From positions 1 to 64,000 of the forward strand of contig JABHEG010000012.1 in the NCBI GenBank assembly GCA_018676675.1: a DNA stretch of 64,000 nucleotides. The letters are read 5' to 3'. Position numbers and translations under genes: made by a program. Source of the stretch: Lentisphaerota bacterium (GTDB lineage: Bacteria; Verrucomicrobiota; Lentisphaeria; Oligosphaerales; JABHEG01). The notes under the pieces were generated by a model. It ran no database searches. It was not told the origin of the DNA and saw only the letters and a program-made list of their open reading frames with translations. The first letter of the stretch is position 1; every line of letters starts with the position of its first letter. Positions 31,771-40,494 of this stretch are shown here, one piece after another.

Positions 31771-34071
31771 TCAGTCTTCCTGCGATGCCTCAGGTTCCAG
31801 CAGAACAATGCGGTCGATCCAGATATGGTCCGAACCGGTGCTGCCGGGACGAAAATGGGGTCCGGAGAGCTTGGCGGAGACCCAGATATCGAACGTCTTA
31901 CCCACCAACTCGTCCACGCCGGTCTGCAGCTTGGTCGTCCAGGCACGGGAGGTGTAGACATACCCATCCTTGGGAATCGTGACGGGCCCCAGCTGGTACC
32001 AGTTGTAGCCCGGCTCCCCCAGGGGTTGCTTGAACGTCTTGCTGGTGATCCCCTTCCGCGCGCCCTGGTCATAGAAGCCGATCACAAACGGGAGTTTGTA
32101 GTAATGGCTGGCTTTGACGTCACTCCGGAAGGCATAGCCGCAAGGACTATCCGGGTCTGAGACAAGAGAAACCGCTTGCGGCGAGTGATTCTCAAAGGCA
32201 CCCGCATTGAAGTCATAGAATGCCCGTCCCCTGAACCGCTCCGGAACGGAGGCGAGAGGCACCTCCGTCCTGTTGTGTTTTGCCAACTGCGCGTTGACCG
32301 CCTTCAGCGCGCCCCGGGGTTCGCCCCGCCTCCCTGTATACCGTTCCGCCCACGCCGGCCATGACTCGGCCAGACGGTTTCCCGCACTCCTGACATCCAG
32401 GAGGGTCTTGGTCTGTTCGACCTTGCTGTCTTTGTCCCGGTAGCAGAGAGAGGCCGTACCCCGCAGGCAGGTCAAACGGTCCAGCCCGGTGCGAGCCCGG
32501 CGTACATGAGCAGACAGCAACGGATCACCTCGGACGGCGGATTCCGCCTGCTCGAAGAGCCTGTGAGCAGCCGCAATGTCGTCGTCTTGGAGATAGTCGA
32601 AGGAGTAGATCTTCGGAAACCAGCGCACGACCCCGCCGTTACGTTTGCGGGCTGCGTCAACCAGATGGCGATACGCGAGGATGTGCGGTGCCGCCGGACC
32701 GTAGTAGCGATCCATGAACAGGCCGATCAAGGCCTCCACATTCTGATCGGGGTCTTCCATCAGCTTGGACTCCATAAACACCTTCAGCTCGTACATGTCA
32801 GCCAGGTGCGGATTCTCATGTTCCCAGAACACGCCGCTGACGTTGTTGGCCCGGTAGTGCCGGTACAGGTCGCCGTAGTAGAACTCACTGGCAAAGGGCA
32901 GACCGGTCAGACCGCGACTGAAGGTGATCGCGTAGTCCCAGATAAACAGGTGGTCGGCAAACCCCTTCCACTGCTCGACAAACTCCTTGAAGACCTTGTT
33001 TTCCTCTTCCAGGACAGACGCTGCCTGATTGGTCAGGGTGTCGGTGAGCTTGACGACCACATTTGGGGCGGCTCGGACGCCTCCTGTAGGCGGCGGCTCG
33101 CTGTAATGGTAGGCGAGGGTGCTGATGTACACGTGCGGATGCTCTTCGGCAATCTCACCGGCGAGCCAGTTGACGAAGGTCAGGTACAGCCCCGAATGAC
33201 CATGCTCCGCCACGAAGTCCATGCATCTCTCGCATTCGCAGAACCGGCGGTTGTCATTCTGAGACACATCGTAGATCCGGGGCAGAGGTAACCCCTGCTT
33301 GCGAGCATTCTCTTCACCTTTGCGGATGTATTCGCGAAGACTGTCAAGGAAAACGGGCTTGAGTGCCTCGTTGGTCAGGCAGAGCTGCCCATGACGCTGA
33401 CCGCCGACCCGTTTCCCTTTGTGCAGCGAGAAGAGTTCCGGACTGGCTTCCAGGTGCTTCGTTGCCGGCACGTACTTGTCAAACGTGTGACAGTGGTAAG
33501 GCGGACCGTAGTTGAACGATCCCCCGTACTCAGCCGGAATCGGGATATCGCCGCTGCGGTTGAGACGGATCCGTACCGCGAAGTGCACGGCGTCAGCCGG
33601 GTAGTGAGTGCGGTACAGGTCTCGGTACAGGAACGCCGGCTTCCCCGACGTATCGAGAGCAGGTAACTCCACCGGACCGGCTGGGGGCACATAGTCCTCA
33701 TACTCGCTCCACCAGTGCACATCGCAGTAGTCTTCGAGGAAGTGGTACACGGCATAGAGCGCGCCCCGAGTGCCCCCGCCATTGAGCAAAACCTGGTTGC
33801 CAAATGACTTGATATGCCATTCCTCCTCCGGCAGTTGGCTGGACAGCAGGCCGTTCTCCCTGGCCAAGTCCGTGTCTCCCACCTGGAACACGACATTCCG
33901 CCGCCCACCAATGGTCACATCCCCCTTGACCCGCCGGGCCAGGTAGTCCTGCAGTTCCTTCACCGCTGTGGACTCATGAGGAAGTGCCTCGCGCGGTCCC
34001 ACAACTCGGTACGTCTGCCCCGTTGCGACCGCCAGGCATGGCAACCAGCACAGTAAGTACAGTCTTCTCAC
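31771..34071 (-). CDS. Secreted DUF4838 protein
   Basis: This is a 766-residue exported protein from a GTG at 34071 (GGGAG seven bases before), with a signal peptide at residues 1-18. Residues 20-130 form an N-terminal domain like that of GH20 hexosaminidases (HESTAVKELQDYLARR; GTRGALYAVYHFLEDYCDVHWW). Residues 140-480 carry the DUF4838 region (DVSQNDNRRFCECERCMDF; FIWDYAITFSRGL), a predicted TIM barrel. The last 150 residues are beta-rich and may bind carbohydrate. DUF4838 proteins occur widely in glycan loci and are considered probable glycosidases. The gene is divergent from the 34501 gene across a 429-bp gap containing a hairpin repeat. Confidence 0.85.
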   Translation of the reverse strand: MRRLYLLCWLPCLAVATGQTYRVVGPREALPHESTAVKELQDYLARRVKGDVTIGGRRNVVFQVGDTDLARENGLLSSQLPEEEWHIKSFGNQVLLNGGGTRGALYAVYHFLEDYCDVHWWSEYEDYVPPAGPVELPALDTSGKPAFLYRDLYRTHYPADAVHFAVRIRLNRSGDIPIPAEYGGSFNYGPPYHCHTFDKYVPATKHLEASPELFSLHKGKRVGGQRHGQLCLTNEALKPVFLDSLREYIRKGEENARKQGLPLPRIYDVSQNDNRRFCECERCMDFVAEHGHSGLYLTFVNWLAGEIAEEHPHVYISTLAYHYSEPPPTGGVRAAPNVVVKLTDTLTNQAASVLEEENKVFKEFVEQWKGFADHLFIWDYAITFSRGLTGLPFASEFYYGDLYRHYRANNVSGVFWEHENPHLADMYELKVFMESKLMEDPDQNVEALIGLFMDRYYGPAAPHILAYRHLVDAARKRNGGVVRWFPKIYSFDYLQDDDIAAAHRLFEQAESAVRGDPLLSAHVRRARTGLDRLTCLRGTASLCYRDKDSKVEQTKTLLDVRSAGNRLAESWPAWAERYTGRRGEPRGALKAVNAQLAKHNRTEVPLASVPERFRGRAFYDFNAGAFENHSPQAVSLVSDPDSPCGYAFRSDVKASHYYKLPFVIGFYDQGARKGITSKTFKQPLGEPGYNWYQLGPVTIPKDGYVYTSRAWTTKLQTGVDELVGKTFDIWVSAKLSGPHFRPGSTGSDHIWIDRIVLLEPEASQED

Positions 34072-34276
34072 AGTCAGTCTCCCGTTTGTCCGGTCTCATG
34101 GCCCAACCACTCACGATACTATCGCCTGACTGCGGGTCACGTACCATCCGCGCCCTGAGCTCAACTCCAATCGGGACGCTGCCCCCCCTTGACGGGGACG
34201 TGTCGCGTCGGTATCGTCCCTGTCGCGCACATCGACTCGTCTGTGAGTTCACCGGTTTGAGCACGATTGCCCCGAT

Positions 34277-34430
34277 GGAGAGCGGCGGTCCCCGCCGTGG
34301 TTTGGTGACGACATATCTCCACGAAGGACGGTCAAGGACGACCGCTCTCCACGAAGACGACCTCTACGAAGGACGGTCGAGGACGACCGCCTCCAGAAGA
34401 CAGCGAAGTTACACACTCCGGTATGATGGC
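34277..34430. repeat. Second hairpin repeat with the conserved tail
   Basis: This lies in the 429-bp divergent gap 34072-34500. Positions 34277-34291 pair with 34336-34350 (13 of 15). A 29-bp unit at 34321-34350 is repeated at 34366-34394 with few changes (ACGAAGGACGGTC...). The tail at 34393-34430 (CCAGAAGACAGCGAAGTTAC...) matches 31698-31736. It therefore belongs to the same family as the tandem element at 31541, although the hairpin arms differ in sequence. I see no gene in the rest of the gap; promoters for both neighbours should lie here but are not recognisable. Confidence 0.7.
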
Positions 34431-34500
34431 CGGGGCGTCTGCCAAAGACAAGCTCGTTTCTCAATACATCCCCCAAGGGGCAACTTGAGAGTGAACTGAC

Positions 34501-35514
34501 ATGGATAGTTCGGTGATGGCTCAGGTATGTCGGGGCATGCTCCTCAGCGTGTTGCTGTCTGCGGTGTTCGCACTGTCACCGGTCAATGCGTGGGCCGGCG
34601 AACGTGGCAACAGGGGCACAGAGTACGTCATTCCCATCACGGTTGAGTCCGGCTTCTGGGCTCGTGGGGCGGGTGATATAGTGGCCGGGACGATCCCGGC
34701 AAAGACGCTGAGCCGGCTCCCGGACGCCGGCTGGCAGATAGATTCCACAAGCATCCGCCTACTCTCTTCCGACAGCGCGACCGACGTGCCCTTCCGCATG
34801 TCAATGGACGACGGCCGTCCTGCCCGTCTGGCAGTTCAGCTTCTCACCGAGCTTCCCGCGCTATCCTCCGTCCAATACTCACTGCACGTCCGGCAGACTC
34901 CGGGACAGCCATCGCAGACCAAGGAGGTCTCCTCCTCCGGAAAAACCATCCAATGGCCGGATGACGATTTCGAACTGCTGCAGGGCCGCAATGGCGGGTT
35001 CGAGGAAGGGGGGACAGCTGAAGCGACCGGGTGGACTCTGATTCGCGCGGAGACATGCACGAAAGACCCACACAGCGGCCGCCGTTGCATCAGGCTCACC
35101 AAGACGGCTGAAGATCCCAAGTACCCGATGGTCATATCCGAGGCGTTCCCTATTCCTCCTGACTGTCGCTACACGCTCAAGGTCCGGTGTCGAGGCGACA
35201 AGATCGGCGAGGAGGGATCATTGATCGCCGCGAGTTTCTACTTCCTTGACGCCGACAAAAGGACCGTCAAGTCAAAACCGTTTCGAGTCCATTTCGGGAG
35301 CTATGACCTCCCCGGCACCTGGACCGCCATGTCCGCCAGCGAAGCGGCTCCCCCGGAAACGAGGTACGGTCAGGTCCGTATCTCCATCTGGAAGGCTCTC
35401 GGTACACTGTGGGTGGACGATATCGAAGTCACTCGTCCCGTTTCCTCTCAGATCGCACCGGCCATCATCCGTTTCGGGCCGGCTACAACGACGGCCAGGA
35501 TGTCCCACGAATGA
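34501..35514 (+). CDS. Secreted carbohydrate-binding-like protein
   Basis: The product is 337 residues with a signal peptide (residues 1-32, ending in NAWA). The start at 34501 has no strong ribosome site; an ATG at 34516 is an alternative. Residues 160-320 resemble a CBM4/9-type or galactose-binding-like jelly roll (NGGFEEGGTAEATGWTL; SGRRCIRLTK; WKALGTLWVDDIEV), a fold that binds glycan chains. The N-terminal 150 residues are beta-rich. No catalytic motif is seen. It ends 14 bp before the DUF4091 gene and is probably co-transcribed with it as an accessory binding protein. Confidence 0.65.
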   Translation: MDSSVMAQVCRGMLLSVLLSAVFALSPVNAWAGERGNRGTEYVIPITVESGFWARGAGDIVAGTIPAKTLSRLPDAGWQIDSTSIRLLSSDSATDVPFRMSMDDGRPARLAVQLLTELPALSSVQYSLHVRQTPGQPSQTKEVSSSGKTIQWPDDDFELLQGRNGGFEEGGTAEATGWTLIRAETCTKDPHSGRRCIRLTKTAEDPKYPMVISEAFPIPPDCRYTLKVRCRGDKIGEEGSLIAASFYFLDADKRTVKSKPFRVHFGSYDLPGTWTAMSASEAAPPETRYGQVRISIWKALGTLWVDDIEVTRPVSSQIAPAIIRFGPATTTARMSHE

Positions 35515-35528
35515 CTGGAGACTCAAGC

Positions 35529-37889
35529 ATGGAGATTCTGCGACCGATCGCGGTGGCACTGGCTCTCGCCGTGGGGCTCCCCATGCCCTCGATTCTCGCC
35601 CAGACTCCGTCGGCGAACGGACTCCGCCTCCTCGATTTCGGCACGTCACGGAGTCCTGTCTGGGCTGGCTTCACCCGGGTCACACGCGAGTCAGCCTACT
35701 CGGAGGAAACGGGTTGGGGCTGGTCAGACACGTCCGGCCTCAACCCACTCGTTGCCGGCGCCAGGCGCTCAAAGGGGTCACCCGATGCCCTCATGGGTGA
35801 CTACATCCATTCCAACGGTAAGGACTTCGTCATTGATCTGCCGAACGATACGTACCGCGTGGTGGCCTACGTCGACGGCTACCTAATGCACGGCCGGACA
35901 CGCTTCAGAGGCTACACCATCAAAGGCAACGGCAAGACGGTCGCCAACTTCACATGGTCACACGAACAATTCCTCTCCACGGACTATTTCTTCAAGGACT
36001 GGGACCGCCCGTTCGAGCCGACTGATCCGGTTTGGGAACGCTGGGCTGAAGAACTCCACCGAACAGAGATCTTCACCGTCCCGGTTGTTGACGGCAAGAT
36101 GCGCCTGAAATTTTCCCACTCGATGCAGGTTTTCGGCCTCATCATCCACCCAACGACCAAGACAGCCGAGGCCGACCGCGCTATCACCCAACTCGATCAA
36201 CAGCGCAAACGGGAGTTCTACGCAACTTTCTTCCCTCAGCGCATCCCTGAAAAGGAACCCCTCCCCGCCCTGACGCCTGCGGAGGCGAAACAGGGCTATC
36301 TGGTGTACGCACGCCATGTGTTCGATGGGGTCGACTACCACGGTGCGCCAACCCGCGACGAGATCGCCCCGTCCCTCGAAATGGTCGCGAGCCAAGATGA
36401 GTACGAGACGGTTACATTCACCGTGCTCCCACTCGTCGATCTCCCGAAGATCTCCGTGAGTGTCAGTGACCTTCGAGGCAAAGGAAACACAATCCCGGCT
36501 TCGGCGATGAAGCTGGAAGCTCTGCGCTACCGTTGGCAATCGACCGGCCCCGATATCCTCCCCAAGCCGGTGATGCTCACGCCGTGGACAACCACAAAGG
36601 CGAACGCCCGGGTGAACCGGCGCTTTTTCCTGACGTTCAGAGCACCCGAGAAGCCCCCAGCCGGCGTCTACACCGGAACGGTCCGCGTCCAGATCCCGGA
36701 CCGACCAGCCGCCACGATCCCACTCAAGGTCAGGGTCCTGTCTCTCCGGTTGCCCACGATCAGCGAGACCGGCCTCTCAGCTGGCTACTATTACTACTCC
36801 GCCCGAGACCGGCTCTTTTTCGACCGCATGTACCGGGCAACTGACCCGAAGGTCACTGAGTTCATGGAACGTGACCTCCGCCTCATGAAGGACTTCAACC
36901 TCAATGCCTTCCAGCTCGATTACACGACGGCCCGAATCACGGACTACGACAAGCTGGCTGAAGGAGATCCGGAGTCCGTCGATTTCTCCCTGATGAACCA
37001 TGATTTGGCGCTGTGCAGGAAGGTCGGGATTGACGCGCCAGGAATGGTCTTTTTGCAGTTCCTCCACAATGCCTTGATCGGGAGAAAACTGAACTTCAAA
37101 TTCGGCTCGGAGGACTACGCCATCCGCGCTCAGAACTACCTCAGGCTTCTTGGTGAGGCCGTGCGCAAGCAAGGTGGCCCGGAATTGGTAGCCTGGCTCA
37201 CCGATGAAGTACGCGAAACCGGTCTCCATTCCTGGAACCTGAACCACGATGACGCGTTGCGCTACTGCCAGATCGCACGCGAGGGTGCCGGGAACGCCAT
37301 CCGCACAACCCTGACTCTGATGGCCGACCACGGCAGCGGAAAAGACTACACGGATCTCGTCCCCGCCTGCGATGTCACCCAGACCCACTATTGGGACAAA
37401 TCCGAAAAACTGATCAAGACCGCCCGAGAAGGCGGACATGAGGTGTGGAGCTACAACTCGGGCAGAAGCCGTTACAGCTGGGGTCTGCAGATCTACCGAC
37501 TTGGCGGTAAGGGACGCTGGCAATGGCACTACTACACCCACATCGATCGCCCACACAACCCGGTGACACGAGCCAGCTACATGGCCGTCGTCTACACCCC
37601 AACAGGACATTTCACCACGCCAAACCTCATCGAGTCCCGTGAAGGACTTGATGACTACCGTTACGTATGGATGCTTGAGCAGACACTCAAGAAAGGCGGC
37701 CCCGCAGCCGCCCGGAAGCTGGCCGAAGACGCTCTGAATGATGTCCGCAACCTGCCGCCCTACGGCATCAAGCTGGCCGGCGGAGAGGCAGTGGGTGGGG
37801 GTGCCATGGAGATCTTCCCCTCGTCCGCGGACTACGACCGCCTCCGCTGGCGGATCGCCCAGGCCATCCTCGCTCTGCGCGGAGAGTAG
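35529..37889 (+). CDS. Secreted DUF4091 glycoside-hydrolase-like protein
   Basis: This is a 786-residue exported protein. The ATG at 35529 follows GGAG; the open frame extends upstream only by overlapping the previous gene. The signal peptide ends near ILAQ. Residues 30-190 form a malectin/galactose-binding-like domain (LRLLDFGTSRSPVWAGFTRV). Residues 200-440 are beta-rich, and residues 440-700 form a TIM-like barrel. The C-terminal signature of DUF4091 (NLIESREGLDDYRYVWMLEQ) is clear. It is a second DUF4091 protein, quite different from that at 5906, so the two probably have different substrates. It follows the binding protein at 34501. Confidence 0.85.
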   Translation: MEILRPIAVALALAVGLPMPSILAQTPSANGLRLLDFGTSRSPVWAGFTRVTRESAYSEETGWGWSDTSGLNPLVAGARRSKGSPDALMGDYIHSNGKDFVIDLPNDTYRVVAYVDGYLMHGRTRFRGYTIKGNGKTVANFTWSHEQFLSTDYFFKDWDRPFEPTDPVWERWAEELHRTEIFTVPVVDGKMRLKFSHSMQVFGLIIHPTTKTAEADRAITQLDQQRKREFYATFFPQRIPEKEPLPALTPAEAKQGYLVYARHVFDGVDYHGAPTRDEIAPSLEMVASQDEYETVTFTVLPLVDLPKISVSVSDLRGKGNTIPASAMKLEALRYRWQSTGPDILPKPVMLTPWTTTKANARVNRRFFLTFRAPEKPPAGVYTGTVRVQIPDRPAATIPLKVRVLSLRLPTISETGLSAGYYYYSARDRLFFDRMYRATDPKVTEFMERDLRLMKDFNLNAFQLDYTTARITDYDKLAEGDPESVDFSLMNHDLALCRKVGIDAPGMVFLQFLHNALIGRKLNFKFGSEDYAIRAQNYLRLLGEAVRKQGGPELVAWLTDEVRETGLHSWNLNHDDALRYCQIAREGAGNAIRTTLTLMADHGSGKDYTDLVPACDVTQTHYWDKSEKLIKTAREGGHEVWSYNSGRSRYSWGLQIYRLGGKGRWQWHYYTHIDRPHNPVTRASYMAVVYTPTGHFTTPNLIESREGLDDYRYVWMLEQTLKKGGPAAARKLAEDALNDVRNLPPYGIKLAGGEAVGGGAMEIFPSSADYDRLRWRIAQAILALRGE

Positions 37890-37892
37890 TCG

Positions 37893-38051
37893 ATGAACAC
37901 AAGACGTGACGGAGTGATTCCCGTACCAACCTCAGCACTCCCCCTGGGCGACATCCCCATCACCTTTGAGGTACTTCCGGTATCCGGCGGCAAGGCGCTG
38001 GACCGCGTCACCCCCAAAGTGGTCCGACTGAAAGGCCCGTTTGACAAATGA
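37893..38051 (+). CDS. Small ORF of unknown function
   Basis: A 52-residue open frame begins three bases after the DUF4091 stop, with GGAGAG about seven bases before its ATG. The peptide (GDIPITFEVLPVSGGKALD... VVRLKGPFDK) reads like a beta-sandwich edge and has normal amino-acid use. I do not recognise it. It may be a real short protein, or a decayed end of a larger gene. The rest of the gap to 38217 holds no other open frame I would support. Confidence 0.3.
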   Translation: MNTRRDGVIPVPTSALPLGDIPITFEVLPVSGGKALDRVTPKVVRLKGPFDK

Positions 38052-38217
38052 GCGCGGGGCCTCGCGAGCTCATGGCGTGGACGCAGCCAAGGAATGCCCA
38101 TTGGAGGGCGAGAGTCCTCTCGAGCCGGGGTTTCCGTGCAGCCGCTAAAACAAGCGAGACGACGTCGCAGCGCTCAAGAAAGCGTAGGCACCAATGCGTT
38201 GGATCCGGGAGTCACAA

Positions 38218-40278
38218 ATGAGCACCAGAACACACCGCTTCGAGATGTTCTCCGATGACTACTTCCGCGTCATCAGCCAGACAGGAGTGCGCCAACGCAT
38301 TGGTCTGGGCGGGCTGGACTATCACGGATGCTGGGACATTGCCCTGGCCCCGGGTGGCACCCTCTACTATGCTGCTTCAGACGCGTCAGGCACTGCCCGG
38401 CACACCCGACTCATTGCCTACGACTACCCAACTGACGCGGGCAGGATCTGCCTGAAAGCGGAGGACGTTGTCCTGCCGCAGTCGCGTCAACTGCCGATGA
38501 CGAAGCTCCATGAATCCCTCTGCTTCCTTCCCGATGGGCGGATCTTTGCCACCACGCACTCGACCGATCGTGCGCCGCAACACCCCGAATGGATGCCGCT
38601 TGCCCATCATACCCACATCTGGGAGGGATGGCCCGGGTCGACCATGGTGTGCTACGACCCGGCAACGGGTAAGAGCGAGAACTGGGGCATACCCGCTCCT
38701 CGCGAGAGTATCTACGGTGCCACCTACGACGCGAAGCACAACGCGATCTACATGATCGGTTTCATGCGCGGACATGTGTACCGTTTCTCGCTTGACGATC
38801 GGGAGGTCACCGATCTCGGGAAGGCCGCCGAACTCTTCTGCTACCGGCTGCACCCCGGCCCCGACCAGCACATCTACGGGTGCACCAAATCCGGGTACCT
38901 ATGGCGCGTGAACGTGGATACGGTCAAGCTCGAGGACCTGAACTGGCGCGTCCCCGAGTACCCGGACAACTACTGCAACAACACCTGGTACCGCTACATG
39001 AGCCAGGCCCACAATCTCGATGACCATCGCATGCTCTTTTCTACCTTCTGCTCAGATGATTTCTTCATGCTCGACACCGCCACGTTGACGGTCAGCTCGC
39101 TGGGACGCAAAACGACCTTTGACGAGTTCGTAGACACCATGCCGACCACCATGGGCGTAAACGAGTTCGCAGTCGACAAAGACGGCGTGCTCTGGTACGT
39201 CATTGCGATCTACAATTTCCAGAAGCCCAACGACGACTTCCAGACCTACGCGATGCCCGATTACCTGATGCGCTGGAACTACCAGAACGGTGAACAACCC
39301 GAATGCCTCGGAGCTGTCGGCTCGGTAACGCACATGCACGGCCAGACCTCCGGTGTGCGCATCGACCGCGAACGCGACCTCCTCCACATCGTCGATAGCG
39401 GTGGACACGACGGCGGGCTCAGTGTGCTTAGTATCGATCTCGGTACGTTCCGCCGACATATGCATGAGCCGGGCCCCGTCTCAACGGACCCGTTCTTCCG
39501 CCCCAAGCCCATGACGGACGAGCAAGTCACGGCCTTCAAGAAGCGCGGCAAGGCCACCGAGGAAACCACTGCCACCAACCCCTTCTACGCCTTCCCAATC
39601 GAGACCATCACTCCCGTACGCATCTGGCGCCACGTCCCCCATACAGACATTGGAGATTCAGCCATCGTCGGGCTCGTCTGGGATGAACACGACCTGCTCC
39701 ATGGCGTCTGCGGCCAGCGCACGATGTACGCCTTCAAAGTCACCGCTGAAGGCGTCGTGCAGGACTTCATGCCACTTGACAGCACCGATGCGAGCTACCG
39801 AGAGTGGCTCCTTGCCAGCGTTCTCCCCCAGCCACCCGAGCTTGATGATATCGACCTAGCGCTGCCACATGTGGTCGGCCGTCAGTACCTGGCTGAAGCA
39901 TCAGCGGTCTGCGACTGGAACAGTGACCGGAAAATGGTCGGAACACGGGACGGATTGCTCGCCCGAATCGATGGAAACAGTGTCTATGCGTTGGGCAACG
40001 CCGCCCCCTACGGACCGGTGCGCGCCCTCTGCACAAACCACGGCCAAACCCAGCTCTGGGGAACGGCCGGGGACGAGGAGGACCTGGGCACGGTATTCAC
40101 GTACGATGACCGGGACGGACTGCGTCAACTCGGGTTCCTGGTCTATAACATACACGGGTACTTCGACGGCCCATCTGCCAGCAATGTCCTCTCGTCAATT
40201 GCCGTCAGCCCCGGCGAGAGATTCATTGCTGTCGGAGGCGCCGATCGCCTCGGGGCGATCCATATCGCCCAACTCTGA
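38218..40278 (+). CDS. Cytoplasmic beta-propeller protein
   Basis: The product has 686 residues from the ATG at 38218, chosen because GGGAG precedes it by six bases. No signal peptide is seen. The whole length is made of short beta-rich repeats with DG or DP turns (FLPDGRIFATTHSTD, VCYDPATGKSENWG, FAVDKDGVLWYVIAI, LVWDEHDLLHGVCG), typical of a seven- or eight-bladed propeller. Conserved histidines (TKLHESLC, THMHGQTS) could bind a metal, as in beta-propeller lyases such as oligogalacturonate lyase. That is speculative. It is followed across a 216-bp gap by a six-hairpin glycosidase with no signal peptide, so the two may process imported oligosaccharides together. Confidence 0.65.
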   Translation: MSTRTHRFEMFSDDYFRVISQTGVRQRIGLGGLDYHGCWDIALAPGGTLYYAASDASGTARHTRLIAYDYPTDAGRICLKAEDVVLPQSRQLPMTKLHESLCFLPDGRIFATTHSTDRAPQHPEWMPLAHHTHIWEGWPGSTMVCYDPATGKSENWGIPAPRESIYGATYDAKHNAIYMIGFMRGHVYRFSLDDREVTDLGKAAELFCYRLHPGPDQHIYGCTKSGYLWRVNVDTVKLEDLNWRVPEYPDNYCNNTWYRYMSQAHNLDDHRMLFSTFCSDDFFMLDTATLTVSSLGRKTTFDEFVDTMPTTMGVNEFAVDKDGVLWYVIAIYNFQKPNDDFQTYAMPDYLMRWNYQNGEQPECLGAVGSVTHMHGQTSGVRIDRERDLLHIVDSGGHDGGLSVLSIDLGTFRRHMHEPGPVSTDPFFRPKPMTDEQVTAFKKRGKATEETTATNPFYAFPIETITPVRIWRHVPHTDIGDSAIVGLVWDEHDLLHGVCGQRTMYAFKVTAEGVVQDFMPLDSTDASYREWLLASVLPQPPELDDIDLALPHVVGRQYLAEASAVCDWNSDRKMVGTRDGLLARIDGNSVYALGNAAPYGPVRALCTNHGQTQLWGTAGDEEDLGTVFTYDDRDGLRQLGFLVYNIHGYFDGPSASNVLSSIAVSPGERFIAVGGADRLGAIHIAQL

Positions 40279-40338
40279 CGCGGGGTTCACGAAAAGGCCG
40301 TGAGGGATCTGAACTTGAATGCAGCGGTTCCCAGAGCG

Positions 40339-40410
40339 GTGGGAGGCATCTTGCCTCCCACGGAATCACCGGGCAAGGCTTGCTCTGGTGCATGGCAGGG
40401 ATGCCCGGTG
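40339..40410. repeat. Two adjacent intergenic hairpins
   Basis: A perfect 10-bp stem with a three-base loop (40339-40348 with 40352-40361, arm GTGGGAGGCA) is followed by a 9-bp stem with a 26-base loop (40367-40375 with 40402-40410). They lie between the propeller gene and the six-hairpin gene. There is no T-run after either stem. The arm GTGGGAGGC also occurs in the inner stem at 14957-14971, which supports a shared repeat family. Confidence 0.7.
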
Positions 40411-40494
40411 CCACCTTGAAGAAACCGTTTCGTGGCGCCAAGCTTCCTGAGTTTTACCTCGTTCCCACGCCGCCCTGCCTGAAAGGACTGAATC

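Noticed and set aside
34321-34394. Short direct repeats as a possible CRISPR array
   Set aside because: Only two units, with differences, a spacer of about 15 bases and no cas genes; better explained by the hairpin element.
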